Positions 7,293 to 16,050 of a DNA stretch of 64,000 bases are shown here, piece after piece (the first letter of the stretch is position 1; each line of letters begins with the position of its first letter). The DNA is taken from the NCBI RefSeq assembly GCF_004208635.1, contig NZ_CP035806.1, positions 2,914,001 through 2,978,000 on the forward strand. The letters run 5' to 3'. The notes under the pieces were generated by a model. That model was not told where the DNA came from and did no database searches. It saw nothing but the letters and a program-made list of their open reading frames with translations. Made by a program: the position numbers and the translations under genes. The stretch comes from Leucobacter triazinivorans (lineage in GTDB: Bacteria; Actinomycetota; Actinomycetes; Actinomycetales; Microbacteriaceae).

Positions 7293-9599
7293 ATGTCGTC
7301 ACTGCTGTATCGATGGGGTGCGCTCGCGTACCGAGGGAAGTGGTGGGTCACCGCGATCTGGGTGGTGCTGATCGCCGCGATCGTGGGCCTGATCGTGATG
7401 AGCCCCCCGAAGCTCAGCAATGAGATCCGCATTGATGGGACGGCCGCGCAGGAAGTGATTGACGATCTCGCCGACCGTCTCCCCGATGCGTCCGGCGGGC
7501 AGGGCATCCTCGCCCTGCACTCCACTGACGGGGAGCGCATCGACGAGGGCGACAACCTCGCCGCGCTCCTGGACGCCGTCGAGGAGGTCTACGCCGAGGA
7601 GCACGTCATCGATGCCCGTGAGGTGATGGCCGATGAGCTGGCGAAGGGTCCCGAAAGTCTGCTGCTGCAGGCTTCCGGCGCGATCGCGCAGGCACAGGCC
7701 GCCGAGGGCACCCCCGCATCGGATGCGCCCATGCCGCTCGTCGTGGAGCAGATGCCCGTCCCGGGTGTCGTGATTTCTGCCGATGGTGAGACCGCGCTGT
7801 TCCAGTTCGTGTTTGACGCGCAGACGTTCGAGCTCCCCGAGGGGACCGTGGACGACACGATCGAGGCCGCCGAGTCCGCGTTCGAAGGTGAGAACGTGGA
7901 GGTACTGCCCTCATCGACGATGATCCAGATCCCTGAACTGATCGGTGTCGGGGAGGTCGTCGGCGTGCTCATCGCCGCGCTCGTCCTGATCGTCACACTG
8001 GGCTCGCTTGTCGCGGCTGGCTTGCCGCTGGTGTCCGCGCTGTCGGGTGTCGCGGTCGGTGTGGGCGGGGCGTTCGCGATCTCGAGCTTCGTCCCGATGC
8101 ACTCCCTGACCGCGGTGCTCGGATTGATGCTCGGGTTGGCGGTCGGGATCGACTACGCCCTGTTCATCGTGAACCGGCAACGCCGCTTCATCCTCGACCA
8201 GCGCCTCACCGCCCCCGAAGCCACCGCCCGCGCGATCGGCACCGCAGGCAGCGCCGTGTTCTTCGCCGGTACCACGGTCATCATCGCGCTCCTCGCACTC
8301 ATGGTCGTGCAGATCCAGCTGCTCACGACGATGGCACTCACCGCGGCCGCGACCGTGCTGATCGCCGTGCTCTCCGCGATCACCCTTCTGCCCGCCCTGC
8401 TCGGGTTCATCGGGGAACGCATCTGCTCGAAGAAGGCACGGTTGAATGCGGGCACCGCGCACGACACCGGTTCTTCGCACCGCATTGCGAACACCTGGTC
8501 CAGACTGCTCGTAAAGAACAGGTGGGTCGCCGCGGTCGGCGCAGTCGTGATCGCGGGGGTGATTGCCGCACCAGTCCTGGACATGAACCTCGGCCTTCCG
8601 TCCGGGGCGAGCTACAACCCGGACACCCCGCAGCGTGACAGTTTCGAGGTCACCAGTGACGCATTCGGCGAGGGATACAATGGCCCCCTCGTCGTCGTCG
8701 CCACCTCACCCGATGATGAGACGATCCCCGCGACCGACCTCGCCGCCCTATACACCGACCTGAGCAACATTGACGGCGTCGAAGCGGTCTCCCTCGGCGG
8801 ACTTGACGACGAAGGTACGACCGCCGTGTTCTCTCTCGTTCCCGAGACCGCACCGACCTCCCAGGAGACCGCGGACCTCGTCACTCACATCCGTGACCTG
8901 GCCCCAGAGTTCGCGGACGATTACGGTGTGGATCTTGGCATCACCGGGTTCGCAGCCCTCGCAATCGACGTCTCCGAACGCCTCGCCGATGTTCTACCCC
9001 TGTACATCGGGGTCGTCGTTGGGCTATCGCTGATCGTGCTGCTGCTCGTGTTCCGCTCCATCATCGTCCCCCTCAAAGCCACCCTCGGGTTCCTCCTCTC
9101 AGTCGCAGCGACCTTCGGAGCCACGACTGCGGTGTTCCAGTGGGGCTGGCTGCAACCGGTGTTCGGAATGGACGCCACCGCACCCGTGCTGAGCCTGCTG
9201 CCGATCATCATCACCGGCGTCCTGTACGGGCTCGCGATGGACTACGAAGTGTTCCTCGTCTCCTCCATGAAAGAAGCTCACGTCCACGGGTACCAAGGCA
9301 CCGAATCCGTCACCCGCGGATTCGCGGTCGCCAGTCGCGTCGTGGTCGCCGCCGCGATCATCATGACGAGCGTGTTCGCCGGGTTCATCTTCAACCCCGA
9401 ACCCATGATCGCCCAAGTCGGATTCGCGCTCGCGTTCGGCATCCTTGTCGACGCGTTCCTCGTCCGCATGACCCTCGTGCCGGCGGTCATGGCGATCTTC
9501 GGCGACAAAGCCTGGTGGCTTCCCCGCTGGCTCGACCGCGCCCTTCCCGACCTCGACATCGAAGGAGACAAACTCACTAAACAACTCGAACGCGCATAA
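7293..9599 (+). CDS. MMPL/RND-family transporter
   Basis: 769 residues from ATG at 7293 (AGAGG upstream); the frame is open from 7242. The protein is a duplicated MMPL architecture. Each half has one N-terminal membrane helix (KWWVTAIWVVLIAAIVGLIV; later RWVAAVGAVVIAGVIAAPVL), a large extracytoplasmic domain, then five helices. Typical elements are GLAVGIDYALFIVNR in the first half and GVLYGLAMDYEVFLVSSMKEA in the second, containing the intramembrane Asp residues of the proton relay. MMPL proteins export lipids, siderophores or drugs. With the TetR gene and lipid-enzyme operon opposite, export of a lipid or a toxic amphiphile is the best inference. Confidence 0.92.
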   Translation: MSSLLYRWGALAYRGKWWVTAIWVVLIAAIVGLIVMSPPKLSNEIRIDGTAAQEVIDDLADRLPDASGGQGILALHSTDGERIDEGDNLAALLDAVEEVYAEEHVIDAREVMADELAKGPESLLLQASGAIAQAQAAEGTPASDAPMPLVVEQMPVPGVVISADGETALFQFVFDAQTFELPEGTVDDTIEAAESAFEGENVEVLPSSTMIQIPELIGVGEVVGVLIAALVLIVTLGSLVAAGLPLVSALSGVAVGVGGAFAISSFVPMHSLTAVLGLMLGLAVGIDYALFIVNRQRRFILDQRLTAPEATARAIGTAGSAVFFAGTTVIIALLALMVVQIQLLTTMALTAAATVLIAVLSAITLLPALLGFIGERICSKKARLNAGTAHDTGSSHRIANTWSRLLVKNRWVAAVGAVVIAGVIAAPVLDMNLGLPSGASYNPDTPQRDSFEVTSDAFGEGYNGPLVVVATSPDDETIPATDLAALYTDLSNIDGVEAVSLGGLDDEGTTAVFSLVPETAPTSQETADLVTHIRDLAPEFADDYGVDLGITGFAALAIDVSERLADVLPLYIGVVVGLSLIVLLLVFRSIIVPLKATLGFLLSVAATFGATTAVFQWGWLQPVFGMDATAPVLSLLPIIITGVLYGLAMDYEVFLVSSMKEAHVHGYQGTESVTRGFAVASRVVVAAAIIMTSVFAGFIFNPEPMIAQVGFALAFGILVDAFLVRMTLVPAVMAIFGDKAWWLPRWLDRALPDLDIEGDKLTKQLERA

Positions 9600-9689
9600 C
9601 CACGCCGAGGTGGGGTAGGCGCGCAATCGCCTGCCCCGCCCGACATGTACACCCCCAATGTCAGCGGACCTGACAGGAAAGAGAGCCAC

Positions 9690-9893
9690 ATGCTTCGCGG
9701 ACTGGAAGCACCCGAATTGCTCATCCTCGCCGCACTCATCCTCGTTTTGTTCGCTGGCCCCAAACTCCCAGAATTCGCACGCAGCCTAGGCGCTTCGCTC
9801 CGAATACTCCGCAACGAATCACGAAGCCAAGACTCCGAGTCATCCACCAACCACGAACGTGATACCGGCGGCTCAATCAATACAGAAGAATGA
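9690..9893 (+). CDS. tatA: TatA/E-type twin-arginine translocase subunit
   Basis: 67 residues from ATG at 9690 (AGGAAAGAGAG upstream). An N-terminal membrane helix APELLILAALILVLFAGP is followed by the amphipathic helix KLPEFARSLGASLRILR and a short polar tail, the TatA pattern with the FG/FAGP hinge. No tatB or tatC is near, so it would work with the chromosomal Tat system. Its stop overlaps the start of the split AraC-type gene (ATGA). Confidence 0.85.
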   Translation: MLRGLEAPELLILAALILVLFAGPKLPEFARSLGASLRILRNESRSQDSESSTNHERDTGGSINTEE

Positions 9894-10345
9894 TCGACAC
9901 GCCCCAAGCGCCACAAGCCACGCTTTCCTCGCGCGCGGACTACACGCCAATCAGCGTTCGAACGCAGTCAGCGTACTCTCTAGTTCCGCCTGTCGCTTTC
10001 GACTGCGTGAAGATCATTGTCATTCGTTCTGGCAGTTCAAGACTGTTTAGTGAGTTCGGATGTGTCCATGTCAATCTCGGTGATGTTGTTGTGTTGTCCG
10101 CGAACACACTCTGCGGCGCTGAACCTGAGGGACGAGTAACAACGACAACCCTGTACTTGGATCGAGATTATGTCGTTGACCAAGTGTTCTGGCAGCACGT
10201 CGCAGCTTTCGAAGACCGTCTCGATGCAGGCAAATATCTCGACACAAACTACGCAGAGCCGACGCAAGTAGTGCGCCTTGGTGAGGAACGAGCTGGAGTT
10301 CTCATGCCATGGTTAGACGAATTGACCGACCTGAGCGCAAAAGGG

Positions 10346-10753
10346 CTAGGGTATGTCTCGTAAATAGTTGAGCCAGGCTACGACCCCATTGAGGACGACC
10401 GCGGCCCGGTACACAATCGCGAGCTTGTCGTAACGGGTCGCGAGCCCGCGCCATTGCTTGAGCCGACAATAGCCACGCTCGATCACGTTCCTGCCCCGGT
10501 ATTTCTCGGCATCAAATTTCGGTGGCCTGCCACCGGTACGGCCGCGGCGCTTTCGGTGTGCTTGCTGGTCGCGGGGCTCAGGAATGACCGCCTCGACGCG
10601 ATGTTCTCGAAGATACTCGCGGTTCTTGCGTGACGAGTACGCCTTGTCACCCAAGACCGCATCGGGTCTGGTGCGGCGGCCGATCTGCACGTGCTCCATG
10701 AGCGGGACGAACATCGGCGAGTCCCCGTCTTGACCTGCGGTGCAGATCGTCAC
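10346..10753 (-). CDS. IS5-family transposase, C-terminal frame
   Basis: This frame is open from the A-run near 10875 and carries AVGRSRGGLSTKTHQLVDG. From GTG 10753 it continues with the second Asp in AVLGDKAYSSRKNREYL and the Glu in NVIERGYCRLKQWRGLATRYDK. It is probably expressed as a frameshift fusion with the upstream ORF. The TAG stop is formed by the CTAG target duplication, not by the element itself. Confidence 0.85.
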   Translation of the reverse strand: MTICTAGQDGDSPMFVPLMEHVQIGRRTRPDAVLGDKAYSSRKNREYLREHRVEAVIPEPRDQQAHRKRRGRTGGRPPKFDAEKYRGRNVIERGYCRLKQWRGLATRYDKLAIVYRAAVVLNGVVAWLNYLRDIP

Positions 10754-11270
10754 AAGCGGCAGACCCTGCCCATCGACCAGCTGATGCGTTTTCGTGGACA
10801 GGCCACCCCTGGAGCGGCCTACCGCGTGGTCAAGCGGCTCGATCAGCAGATTCTTGTAATTCGACGAATCCCTTTTTTAGGCGTGACACGTTCGTCGCGT
10901 GCTGATGCGCACGCGCGATCGTGGAGTCCACCGACACCGACCAGTCGATGAGTCCCTCGCGATCCGCGAGCGCGTGTAGCCGCTGCTGCACCTGATCCCA
11001 GGCGCCATCACCGGCCATGCGGCGGTGCCACCGCCATACCGTCTGCCACGGCCCGAACGCTTCGGGAAGGTCGCGCCACGCGATCCCGCACCGATACCGG
11101 TAGATGATGCCCTCGACCATCGTGCGGGCATCGGCGAACGGGCGGCCCTTTCTCCCGGTCGGGCCGGGCATCAGATCCGCGATGAGTTCCCATTGGTCAT
11201 CCGAAAGGAGCTGGAATCGTGACATGACTCCACGATCCCAGCTCTATCAAGAAAATTTACGAGACACGCC
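10350..11270 (-). mobile_element. IS5-family (IS427-group-like) insertion sequence, 921 bp
   Basis: Imperfect terminal repeats GGTATGTCTCGTAAAT (left) and GGCGTGTCTCGTAAAT (right, read inward) enclose two transposase frames. The target duplication CTAG is exact at 10346-10349 and 11271-11274. The element lies antisense in the AraC-type gene. Confidence 0.93.
10830..11225 (-). CDS. IS5-family transposase, N-terminal frame
   Basis: 131 residues (MSRFQLLSDDQWELIADLMP). A DUF4096-type N-terminus (IIYRYRCGIAWRDLPEAFGPW) is followed by the first catalytic Asp in SVDSTIARAHQHA. The last residues are off-frame. At the AAAAAAGGG run (about 10873-10881) a +1 shift would continue into the second frame. 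Confidence 0.88.
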   Translation of the reverse strand: MSRFQLLSDDQWELIADLMPGPTGRKGRPFADARTMVEGIIYRYRCGIAWRDLPEAFGPWQTVWRWHRRMAGDGAWDQVQQRLHALADREGLIDWSVSVDSTIARAHQHATNVSRLKKGFVELQESADRAA

Positions 11271-11800
11271 CTAGCCTCAGAACACTTTTACCGAGTTCAA
11301 TCGCTCTTGTCCGCCGTGCTCCATGTTGTCGTTCCGAATCTTGAGACGACTGGTCAGCGGAGAACCTCCACGCAACGCAGCACTGTCAATCCGACTATGC
11401 CTCGACATCGTGCGTTTCAACCATTGCGTCCAGAGGCTCGTAAAGCTGCAGAACTCCTTCGCCAAGATCTTGATCGACGGTGGTTGGTAAGTGAACTATC
11501 CGACCTAGTCCACCTGTCACCGTCTCAATTCAGACGCATATTCGTCGACGCATTCGGCAAATCACCTATTGCGTATTTGACAATGCTGCGTGCAGAACGG
11601 ATGGCGCAATTACTTAGAGAAACCGACTTGCCAATCACTGCCATCGCGAGCGCGGTCGGATGGAGTGATCCTGACTTCGCGTCTCGTCAGTTCCGGCGTA
11701 GCGTCGGCGTCAACCCGAGCGAGTATCGGCGCATCAGCCACAAGACGCCATCACCGATGCACCCGGACTAAATGCGCGTGACGCCGGGGGAAACGGTCAT

Positions 11801-11817
11801 GATCCGATGGTCGGATC
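11801..11817. other. Inverted repeat GATCCGA-tgg-TCGGATC
   Basis: A perfect 7-bp stem in the 226-base gap between the AraC-type remnant and the conjugation module. There is no T-tract, so a protein-binding site or weak terminator are both possible. Nothing else in the gap looks coding. Confidence 0.4.
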
Positions 11818-11871
11818 ACCGGGGTCTGCACTTCTGAGATAGTGCTGGGTTGACCACGTCGGGTTCAGTGA

Positions 11872-11879
11872 TGCACCTG
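11872..11879 (+). promoter_or_regulatory. TGCACCTG leader motif, copy 2
   Basis: TGCACCTG followed by ACGGTCGCCC, about 120 bases before the ArdC-like gene that opens the conjugation module. Same element-wide motif as at 1020. Confidence 0.4.
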
Positions 11880-11997
11880 ACGGTCGCCCACAATCTGTCC
11901 GTCGTCCGTCTCGATTGTCTTCTCTGAGTTCCTTCGCGCACCTTCTGGTCGCAGAGGTCACCCGCCGTGTGCGGAGACTTGCGGAAGGAGGACGATG

Positions 11998-13080
11998 ATG
12001 GCGATCACCGAAGAAGCTCGGGCTGCGCGGGATGCGAAGCTCGACGCGCTACACGAACAGCTCACCGGCGCCGTGGAGTCGTTGGTGTCGGGTGAGGACT
12101 GGAAGCAGGCGTTGGAGTTCGCGGCCAGGTTTCGTGCCCGTTCGTTCAACAACACGCTGCTGATCTTCGTGCAGCATCAGGCTGCGTTCGAGGCAGGCCG
12201 GGTGCCGGAGCCGGTGCCGTCGTATGTGGCGGGATTCAAGCAGTGGCAGGCACTCGGCCGGCGAGTCTCGAAGGGCCAGTCAGGGTACATGATCCTCGCC
12301 CCGGTCACGGGCCGGTTCGCGTCGTTCACGCCGAAGGCGGCGGAGTCGTGGCGCAGGCTCGGTCGGTTTGAGAAGCCGAAGCCCGGTGAGGCGGTGCGGT
12401 CGCGCATGGTCGGTGTCCGCCCCGCCTATGTCTGGGATGTCTCGCAGACCGCCGGCGATCCGATCCCTACCCCACCATCCCCGCGGCTCCTGGAAGGCGA
12501 GGCGCCCGACGGGCTTTGGGAGGGCATCACCTCGCAAGTCGAGGCGCAAGGGTTCACCGTGATGCGGGTGCCGCACGAGGGCGTGATCCTCGGCGCCAAT
12601 GGCCTCACCGACTTTGGTGCGAAGACAGTGGCGGTGCGGGAGAACATGCCCGACGCCGCGCAGGTGAAGACTCTCGTGCACGAGCTAGCCCACGTTCTCC
12701 TCCACGGGCCGGACAATCCTGACGCGACAGGGCATCGCGGAATCGGTGAAGTGGAGGCGGATTCGGTGGCGTTGATGGTCGCTGCCGCGCACGGCATGGA
12801 CACCAGCGATTACACAGTGCCATATGTGTCCGGGTGGGCGGCAACGGTGCCGGAGAAGTCCCCGGTCGAGGTCGTCCAAGCCACCGGCGAACGAGTCCGC
12901 AAGACCGCTGCCGCGATTCTTGATCAGCTCCCGACGGTGCAGCTGGGCAACGGTGATCCTCCCGGCCTCGCCCGTGACATCCCCGCGAGGAAGCCTCCCG
13001 TGGCGACGGTTGAGGCGGCTGCTGATTCGTTGGCTGAGGAACCACGCCATCCGGTCGCATCCTCATCGAGGAGTCTCTGA
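11998..13080 (+). CDS. ArdC-like antirestriction protein with zinc-peptidase motif
   Basis: 360 residues. ATG at 11998 is preferred over the adjacent ATG at 11995 because AAGGAGG then has normal spacing. The N-terminal ArdC-type ssDNA-binding domain includes FAARFRARSFNNTLLIFVQH and VAGFKQWQALGRRVSKGQSGYMI. A metallopeptidase-like domain follows with HELAH at 228-232 and a downstream Glu in GEVEADSVALMVAAAHG, the ImmA/IrrE-like arrangement. Family members protect entering single-stranded DNA from host restriction. It is the first gene of a tightly overlapping run (TGATG with the next start). Confidence 0.85.
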   Translation: MAITEEARAARDAKLDALHEQLTGAVESLVSGEDWKQALEFAARFRARSFNNTLLIFVQHQAAFEAGRVPEPVPSYVAGFKQWQALGRRVSKGQSGYMILAPVTGRFASFTPKAAESWRRLGRFEKPKPGEAVRSRMVGVRPAYVWDVSQTAGDPIPTPPSPRLLEGEAPDGLWEGITSQVEAQGFTVMRVPHEGVILGANGLTDFGAKTVAVRENMPDAAQVKTLVHELAHVLLHGPDNPDATGHRGIGEVEADSVALMVAAAHGMDTSDYTVPYVSGWAATVPEKSPVEVVQATGERVRKTAAAILDQLPTVQLGNGDPPGLARDIPARKPPVATVEAAADSLAEEPRHPVASSSRSL

Positions 13081-13976
13081 TGGGTGCCGTTGATCTGTTC
13101 TCCGAGATCAGCCGGGTGCCGCTCCACGAGGCCGCAGCACGGTTCGCGGCGGCGGGGGTTCCGGTGTTTCCGTGTGTGCCGGGTGAGAAGCGGCCACTGG
13201 TGCGCCGCGGCTTCCACGACGCCACCGCTGACCCCGCCCAGATATCGGAATGGTGGTCGAGGTGGCCGTCCGCGAACATCGGCATCCCCACGGGTGCGGC
13301 GTCCGGGTTGGAGGTCATTGATGTCGACGTGCACGCCACTGGCACCGGCTTCCCTGCGTTTCGCAATGCACACCATGAAGGCTTCGCCGCAGGGTGGGCT
13401 GCGCTCGTGCGTACGCCCTCGGGCGGGCTCCACGCTTATTACCCGGCAGACCCGGAGCGGTCGCAGTCTTCGCGGCAAGTGGCGCGGGCGCATGTTGATT
13501 TCCGTGGTGACGGCGGCTACATCATCGCCCCGCCCTCTCGCGTGCTCCGCCCCGGCGGGGTGCGTGCCCCGTACCGGCTGATCGTCGCCGGCAACAGCCC
13601 AATGCCGGTGGATGCGGTGCGGTTGCGCGAGTTCCTCGACCCTCGCACGCCGATCCCGCTCGAACGTGCCCGTGCTCTACGTTTGGAGCGGCGGGGTTCG
13701 GATGCGAAGGTGCTCGCGGGATGGGTGGCGGGGCGCGGTGAGGGTGAGCGGAACCGGGGCCTGTTCTGGGCCGCGTGCCGTCTCGCCGAAGCCGGAACCT
13801 CACCGGATGCGACGCTCGAAGCTCTCGGTCCGGCGGCTGAACATGCGGGGCTGGGGTCGCGAGAGATCATGGCGACGATCCGCTCCGCCTATCGCACCAC
13901 CCATCCCGCACCCCGAACTGCAGAACCCGTGGATCAGCGTCGTCTCGTGCGCGAATCTCCAGGACGGGTGCTCTGA
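13080..13976 (+). CDS. Bifunctional primase/polymerase (Prim-Pol) domain protein
   Basis: 298 residues. It carries the archaeo-eukaryotic Prim-Pol fold: AARFAAAGVPVFPCVPGEKRP at the start, WPSANIGIPTG, the catalytic acidic motif in LEVIDVDVHATG, then RTPSGGLHAYY and FRGDGGYIIAPPS. The C-terminal 100 residues resemble the primase-associated helical region (ERNRGLFWAACRLAEAG). No helicase domain is fused. The probable role is priming synthesis on the transferred strand or element replication. Confidence 0.87.
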   Translation: MGAVDLFSEISRVPLHEAAARFAAAGVPVFPCVPGEKRPLVRRGFHDATADPAQISEWWSRWPSANIGIPTGAASGLEVIDVDVHATGTGFPAFRNAHHEGFAAGWAALVRTPSGGLHAYYPADPERSQSSRQVARAHVDFRGDGGYIIAPPSRVLRPGGVRAPYRLIVAGNSPMPVDAVRLREFLDPRTPIPLERARALRLERRGSDAKVLAGWVAGRGEGERNRGLFWAACRLAEAGTSPDATLEALGPAAEHAGLGSREIMATIRSAYRTTHPAPRTAEPVDQRRLVRESPGRVL

Positions 13977-14668
13977 TGAGCACCGCGGAGACGGTGATGC
14001 CGCGGGGTCGCCGGTTGGCGGTGGTGACGGCGATCACGGGCACGGTGTTCATCGCAGGCGGGGCGTTCTGGCTGTCGTTCACGGCGCTTGCTGATCTGGC
14101 GCGTCGGTCTGGGACTGACGTGGGGCAGGCGTGGGCGTGGCCGTTGATCGTGGACGGCATCATCGTCGTCGCGACCGTCGCCGTCGTCGCCCTCGCCAGT
14201 CAGCACCGACCCACCTTATACCCCTGGACGCTGCTTGCCGCGGGGGCTGTGGTGTCGGTGACTGCGAACGCGATCCACGCGATCATCGCCGCCGACACCG
14301 ATGTCCCCAGTGTGCTCGCCGCGTCGGTCGCTGCGATCCCGCCGCTGGTGCTGCTGGCAATCACGCACCTCACCGTCATCCTCACCCGCCCCATCCCGTC
14401 CGTCACGGAGGTAAGCGAGACAACGCCGGAGTTGCCTCCGGCCGTACTGACTGAGGTGAAGACCGATGATGTCGTGCTGGGGCTGGAAGACGCGCCCACG
14501 CCCTCGCTACCGGTCGCGGTGGGGTCGGTGAGTGAGCGGCGGGCGGAGGCGGCGCAACTGCGGGAGGTGGAGGGGTGGTCGAACAAGCAGATCGCCCGGC
14601 ACCTGGGGGTGCACCCCTCGACCGTGGGTCGCTGGTTCGGTGCTGAAGCGAAGGAGGAGACACCGTGA
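13976..14668 (+). CDS. DUF2637 membrane protein with C-terminal HTH
   Basis: 230 residues. Four predicted membrane helices (residues about 12-140, such as LAVVTAITGTVFIAGGAFWL and PLVLLAITHLTVILT) are followed by a linker and a MerR/Hin-like HTH at the C-terminus (SNKQIARHLGVHPSTVGRWFG). DUF2637 proteins are common on actinobacterial conjugative plasmids and integrated elements, where they are proposed spread or transfer accessories. The membrane-plus-HTH fusion suggests a DNA-tethering role (inference). ATGA overlap with the gene before. Confidence 0.75.
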   Translation: MSTAETVMPRGRRLAVVTAITGTVFIAGGAFWLSFTALADLARRSGTDVGQAWAWPLIVDGIIVVATVAVVALASQHRPTLYPWTLLAAGAVVSVTANAIHAIIAADTDVPSVLAASVAAIPPLVLLAITHLTVILTRPIPSVTEVSETTPELPPAVLTEVKTDDVVLGLEDAPTPSLPVAVGSVSERRAEAAQLREVEGWSNKQIARHLGVHPSTVGRWFGAEAKEETP

Positions 14669-15096
14669 ACGACGTTGCAGAGACGAACCACACCGAGTTG
14701 CAGGAGGCAAGAATCGAGCCGAGTGACGCGGCGGAAGCGGAGCGTTCGGCGTTCGCTGTGCATCGCGACCCCTCACTCACCAGAGGCACTGATTCTGGTT
14801 CGCGAGTAGGGCGCGGAATCGCATGGGTGCGGCCGAGTGATCTGATCGCATCGAGCACCGCCCGGATCGCCGGCCGCGGCATCAACCTCCAGACCGAGCT
14901 CGCGCATCGTGCCCGCCGCGCACCAAGACGCGCCTACCGGGCGACCCGAACTGGTGTCCGTGACTATCGGGATCGCCGCGTCGAACGGGCGGTGCCCGGT
15001 GGGGCGTCGGTGTTTGAGCCGTTCGACGTGTTCGAGCCGCAGGAGCGGCATCGTTCTTCGTCGTGGGTGCGACCGTCTGGGATCGGGCTGGGGTGA
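14665..15096 (+). CDS. Hypothetical protein, arginine-rich
   Basis: 143 residues from GTG at 14665, coupled to the upstream gene (GTGA). A polar N-terminal third is followed by a basic stretch (RARRAPRRAYRATRTGVRDYRDRRVERAV). No family recognised. The basic middle could bind nucleic acid. Confidence 0.6.
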   Translation: MNDVAETNHTELQEARIEPSDAAEAERSAFAVHRDPSLTRGTDSGSRVGRGIAWVRPSDLIASSTARIAGRGINLQTELAHRARRAPRRAYRATRTGVRDYRDRRVERAVPGGASVFEPFDVFEPQERHRSSSWVRPSGIGLG

Positions 15097-15144
15097 GGAC
15101 CCGTGTTCCGGGATGCGCCGGGCCAGGCTGACGGGGATGCGGTG

Positions 15145-15152
15145 CGCACCTT
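15145..15152 (+). promoter_or_regulatory. Degenerate leader motif CGCACCTT, copy 3
   Basis: GCGCACCTTCCTG lies 20 bases before the ATG at 15172. It matches the element-wide (T/C)GCACCTG motif at all but one position and may be chance. Confidence 0.25.
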
Positions 15153-15171
15153 CCTGTCAGGAGGTGCCACC

Positions 15172-16050
15172 ATGCCACAACATCACGACCCCGATCACGA
15201 TCACAGTCGACGCAATCGCCGGCGCGGTTTCGAGAACTCCGAACGACTCCGAGAACTCCTCACCCGCCTCGACATCGACGGGCCGGGCGCCTGGCGCAGC
15301 GACCCGGAAGCGGCAGCCCTCATGCGGCACGCCGCTCAGAAGTATGCGGCTCTCGCGAGGAAGCATGGGCTTGACCCGTGGGAGGCGGCAACAGCGGCGT
15401 TCGAGGCGATGCGCACCGCCGCTGTCCGCCGGGCGGATGATCCGTGGGCGGTCATCACCCGTGCCGTGCAGATCACCTGCATCGCGGAGAACCGTGCGAA
15501 CGGGCTGCTGTGCTCGGTGCATCAAGCACGCCGCCCCAGGTACTCGAGTTTCCATGACGCCGAGCGCTTCTCAGACCGCGAGAACCCTCTCACCGACTAC
15601 CACCCCGCGTTCCGCGCCGACCCCTTCACCGACGATGAGGAAGATGCTGACGACGAGACGCACGACTCGGGGGCGACGGGTGTGGAGTCTGCGGTGGAGG
15701 ACACCATCGCGTTGCTGTGCTGGCATGGGTGGGAGCCGGAGATGGCGCGTGCCGCGGTGGAGTGCATCTGCGCACGCCTGGCCGAATCCGTCTCTCGTGC
15801 CGGCGCGTATGAGTCTTTGCGTCGGGATCGTCACGCCCGTGCCCTCCTCGACATCCCCGCCCCGTCTTGGTATCGGCTGCTGCGCATCATTCTCGGTTCA
15901 CCCGATGCGCACCTGGTCGGCACGAATGCGGCGCGCGGGGTGCTGTTGCGGCTGCTGATCGGCGATTCCCTCCGCCACCTCATCACCGATAGCGAGTTGG
16001 AGACGGCGATCAAGGTCGCCGCTCCCGGCACAATGCGGGGCCGGCCGTGA
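15172..16050 (+). CDS. Conserved-looking hypothetical protein of the conjugation module
   Basis: 292 residues from ATG at 15172 with CAGGAGG upstream; the frame is open to 15103, but that would discard the SD. A histidine-rich polar N-terminus (PQHHDPDHDHSRRNRRR) precedes an alpha-helical body (ALMRHAAQKYAALARKHGLDPWEAATAAFEAM) and an acidic central segment (DDEEDADDETHD). No catalytic motif recognised. Its GTGA overlap with the ParB gene hints at a replication or partition partner. Confidence 0.7.
   Translation: MPQHHDPDHDHSRRNRRRGFENSERLRELLTRLDIDGPGAWRSDPEAAALMRHAAQKYAALARKHGLDPWEAATAAFEAMRTAAVRRADDPWAVITRAVQITCIAENRANGLLCSVHQARRPRYSSFHDAERFSDRENPLTDYHPAFRADPFTDDEEDADDETHDSGATGVESAVEDTIALLCWHGWEPEMARAAVECICARLAESVSRAGAYESLRRDRHARALLDIPAPSWYRLLRIILGSPDAHLVGTNAARGVLLRLLIGDSLRHLITDSELETAIKVAAPGTMRGRP

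Larger units (their letters stand above)
9890..11771 (+). pseudogene. AraC-family regulator split by an IS5-family element
   Basis: The N-terminal part runs from ATG at 9890 to 10349 and the C-terminal part from 11275 to 11771. Removing the element and one CTAG copy joins them in frame to an uninterrupted 318-residue protein. The N-terminal half looks cupin-like (VNLGDVVVLSANTLCG). The C-terminal half carries two AraC helix-turn-helix motifs: WLVSELSDLVHLSPSQFRRIF with FGKSPIAYL, and LPITAIASAVGWSDPDFASRQF with VGVNPSEYRR. Base composition is visibly less GC-rich than in its neighbours. The C-terminal part alone retains the DNA-binding domain. Confidence 0.88.

Noticed and set aside
15172-16050. 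Naming the gene as a serine/arginine repetitive matrix protein
   Set aside because: Such labels come from low-complexity similarity; nothing in the sequence supports a function.
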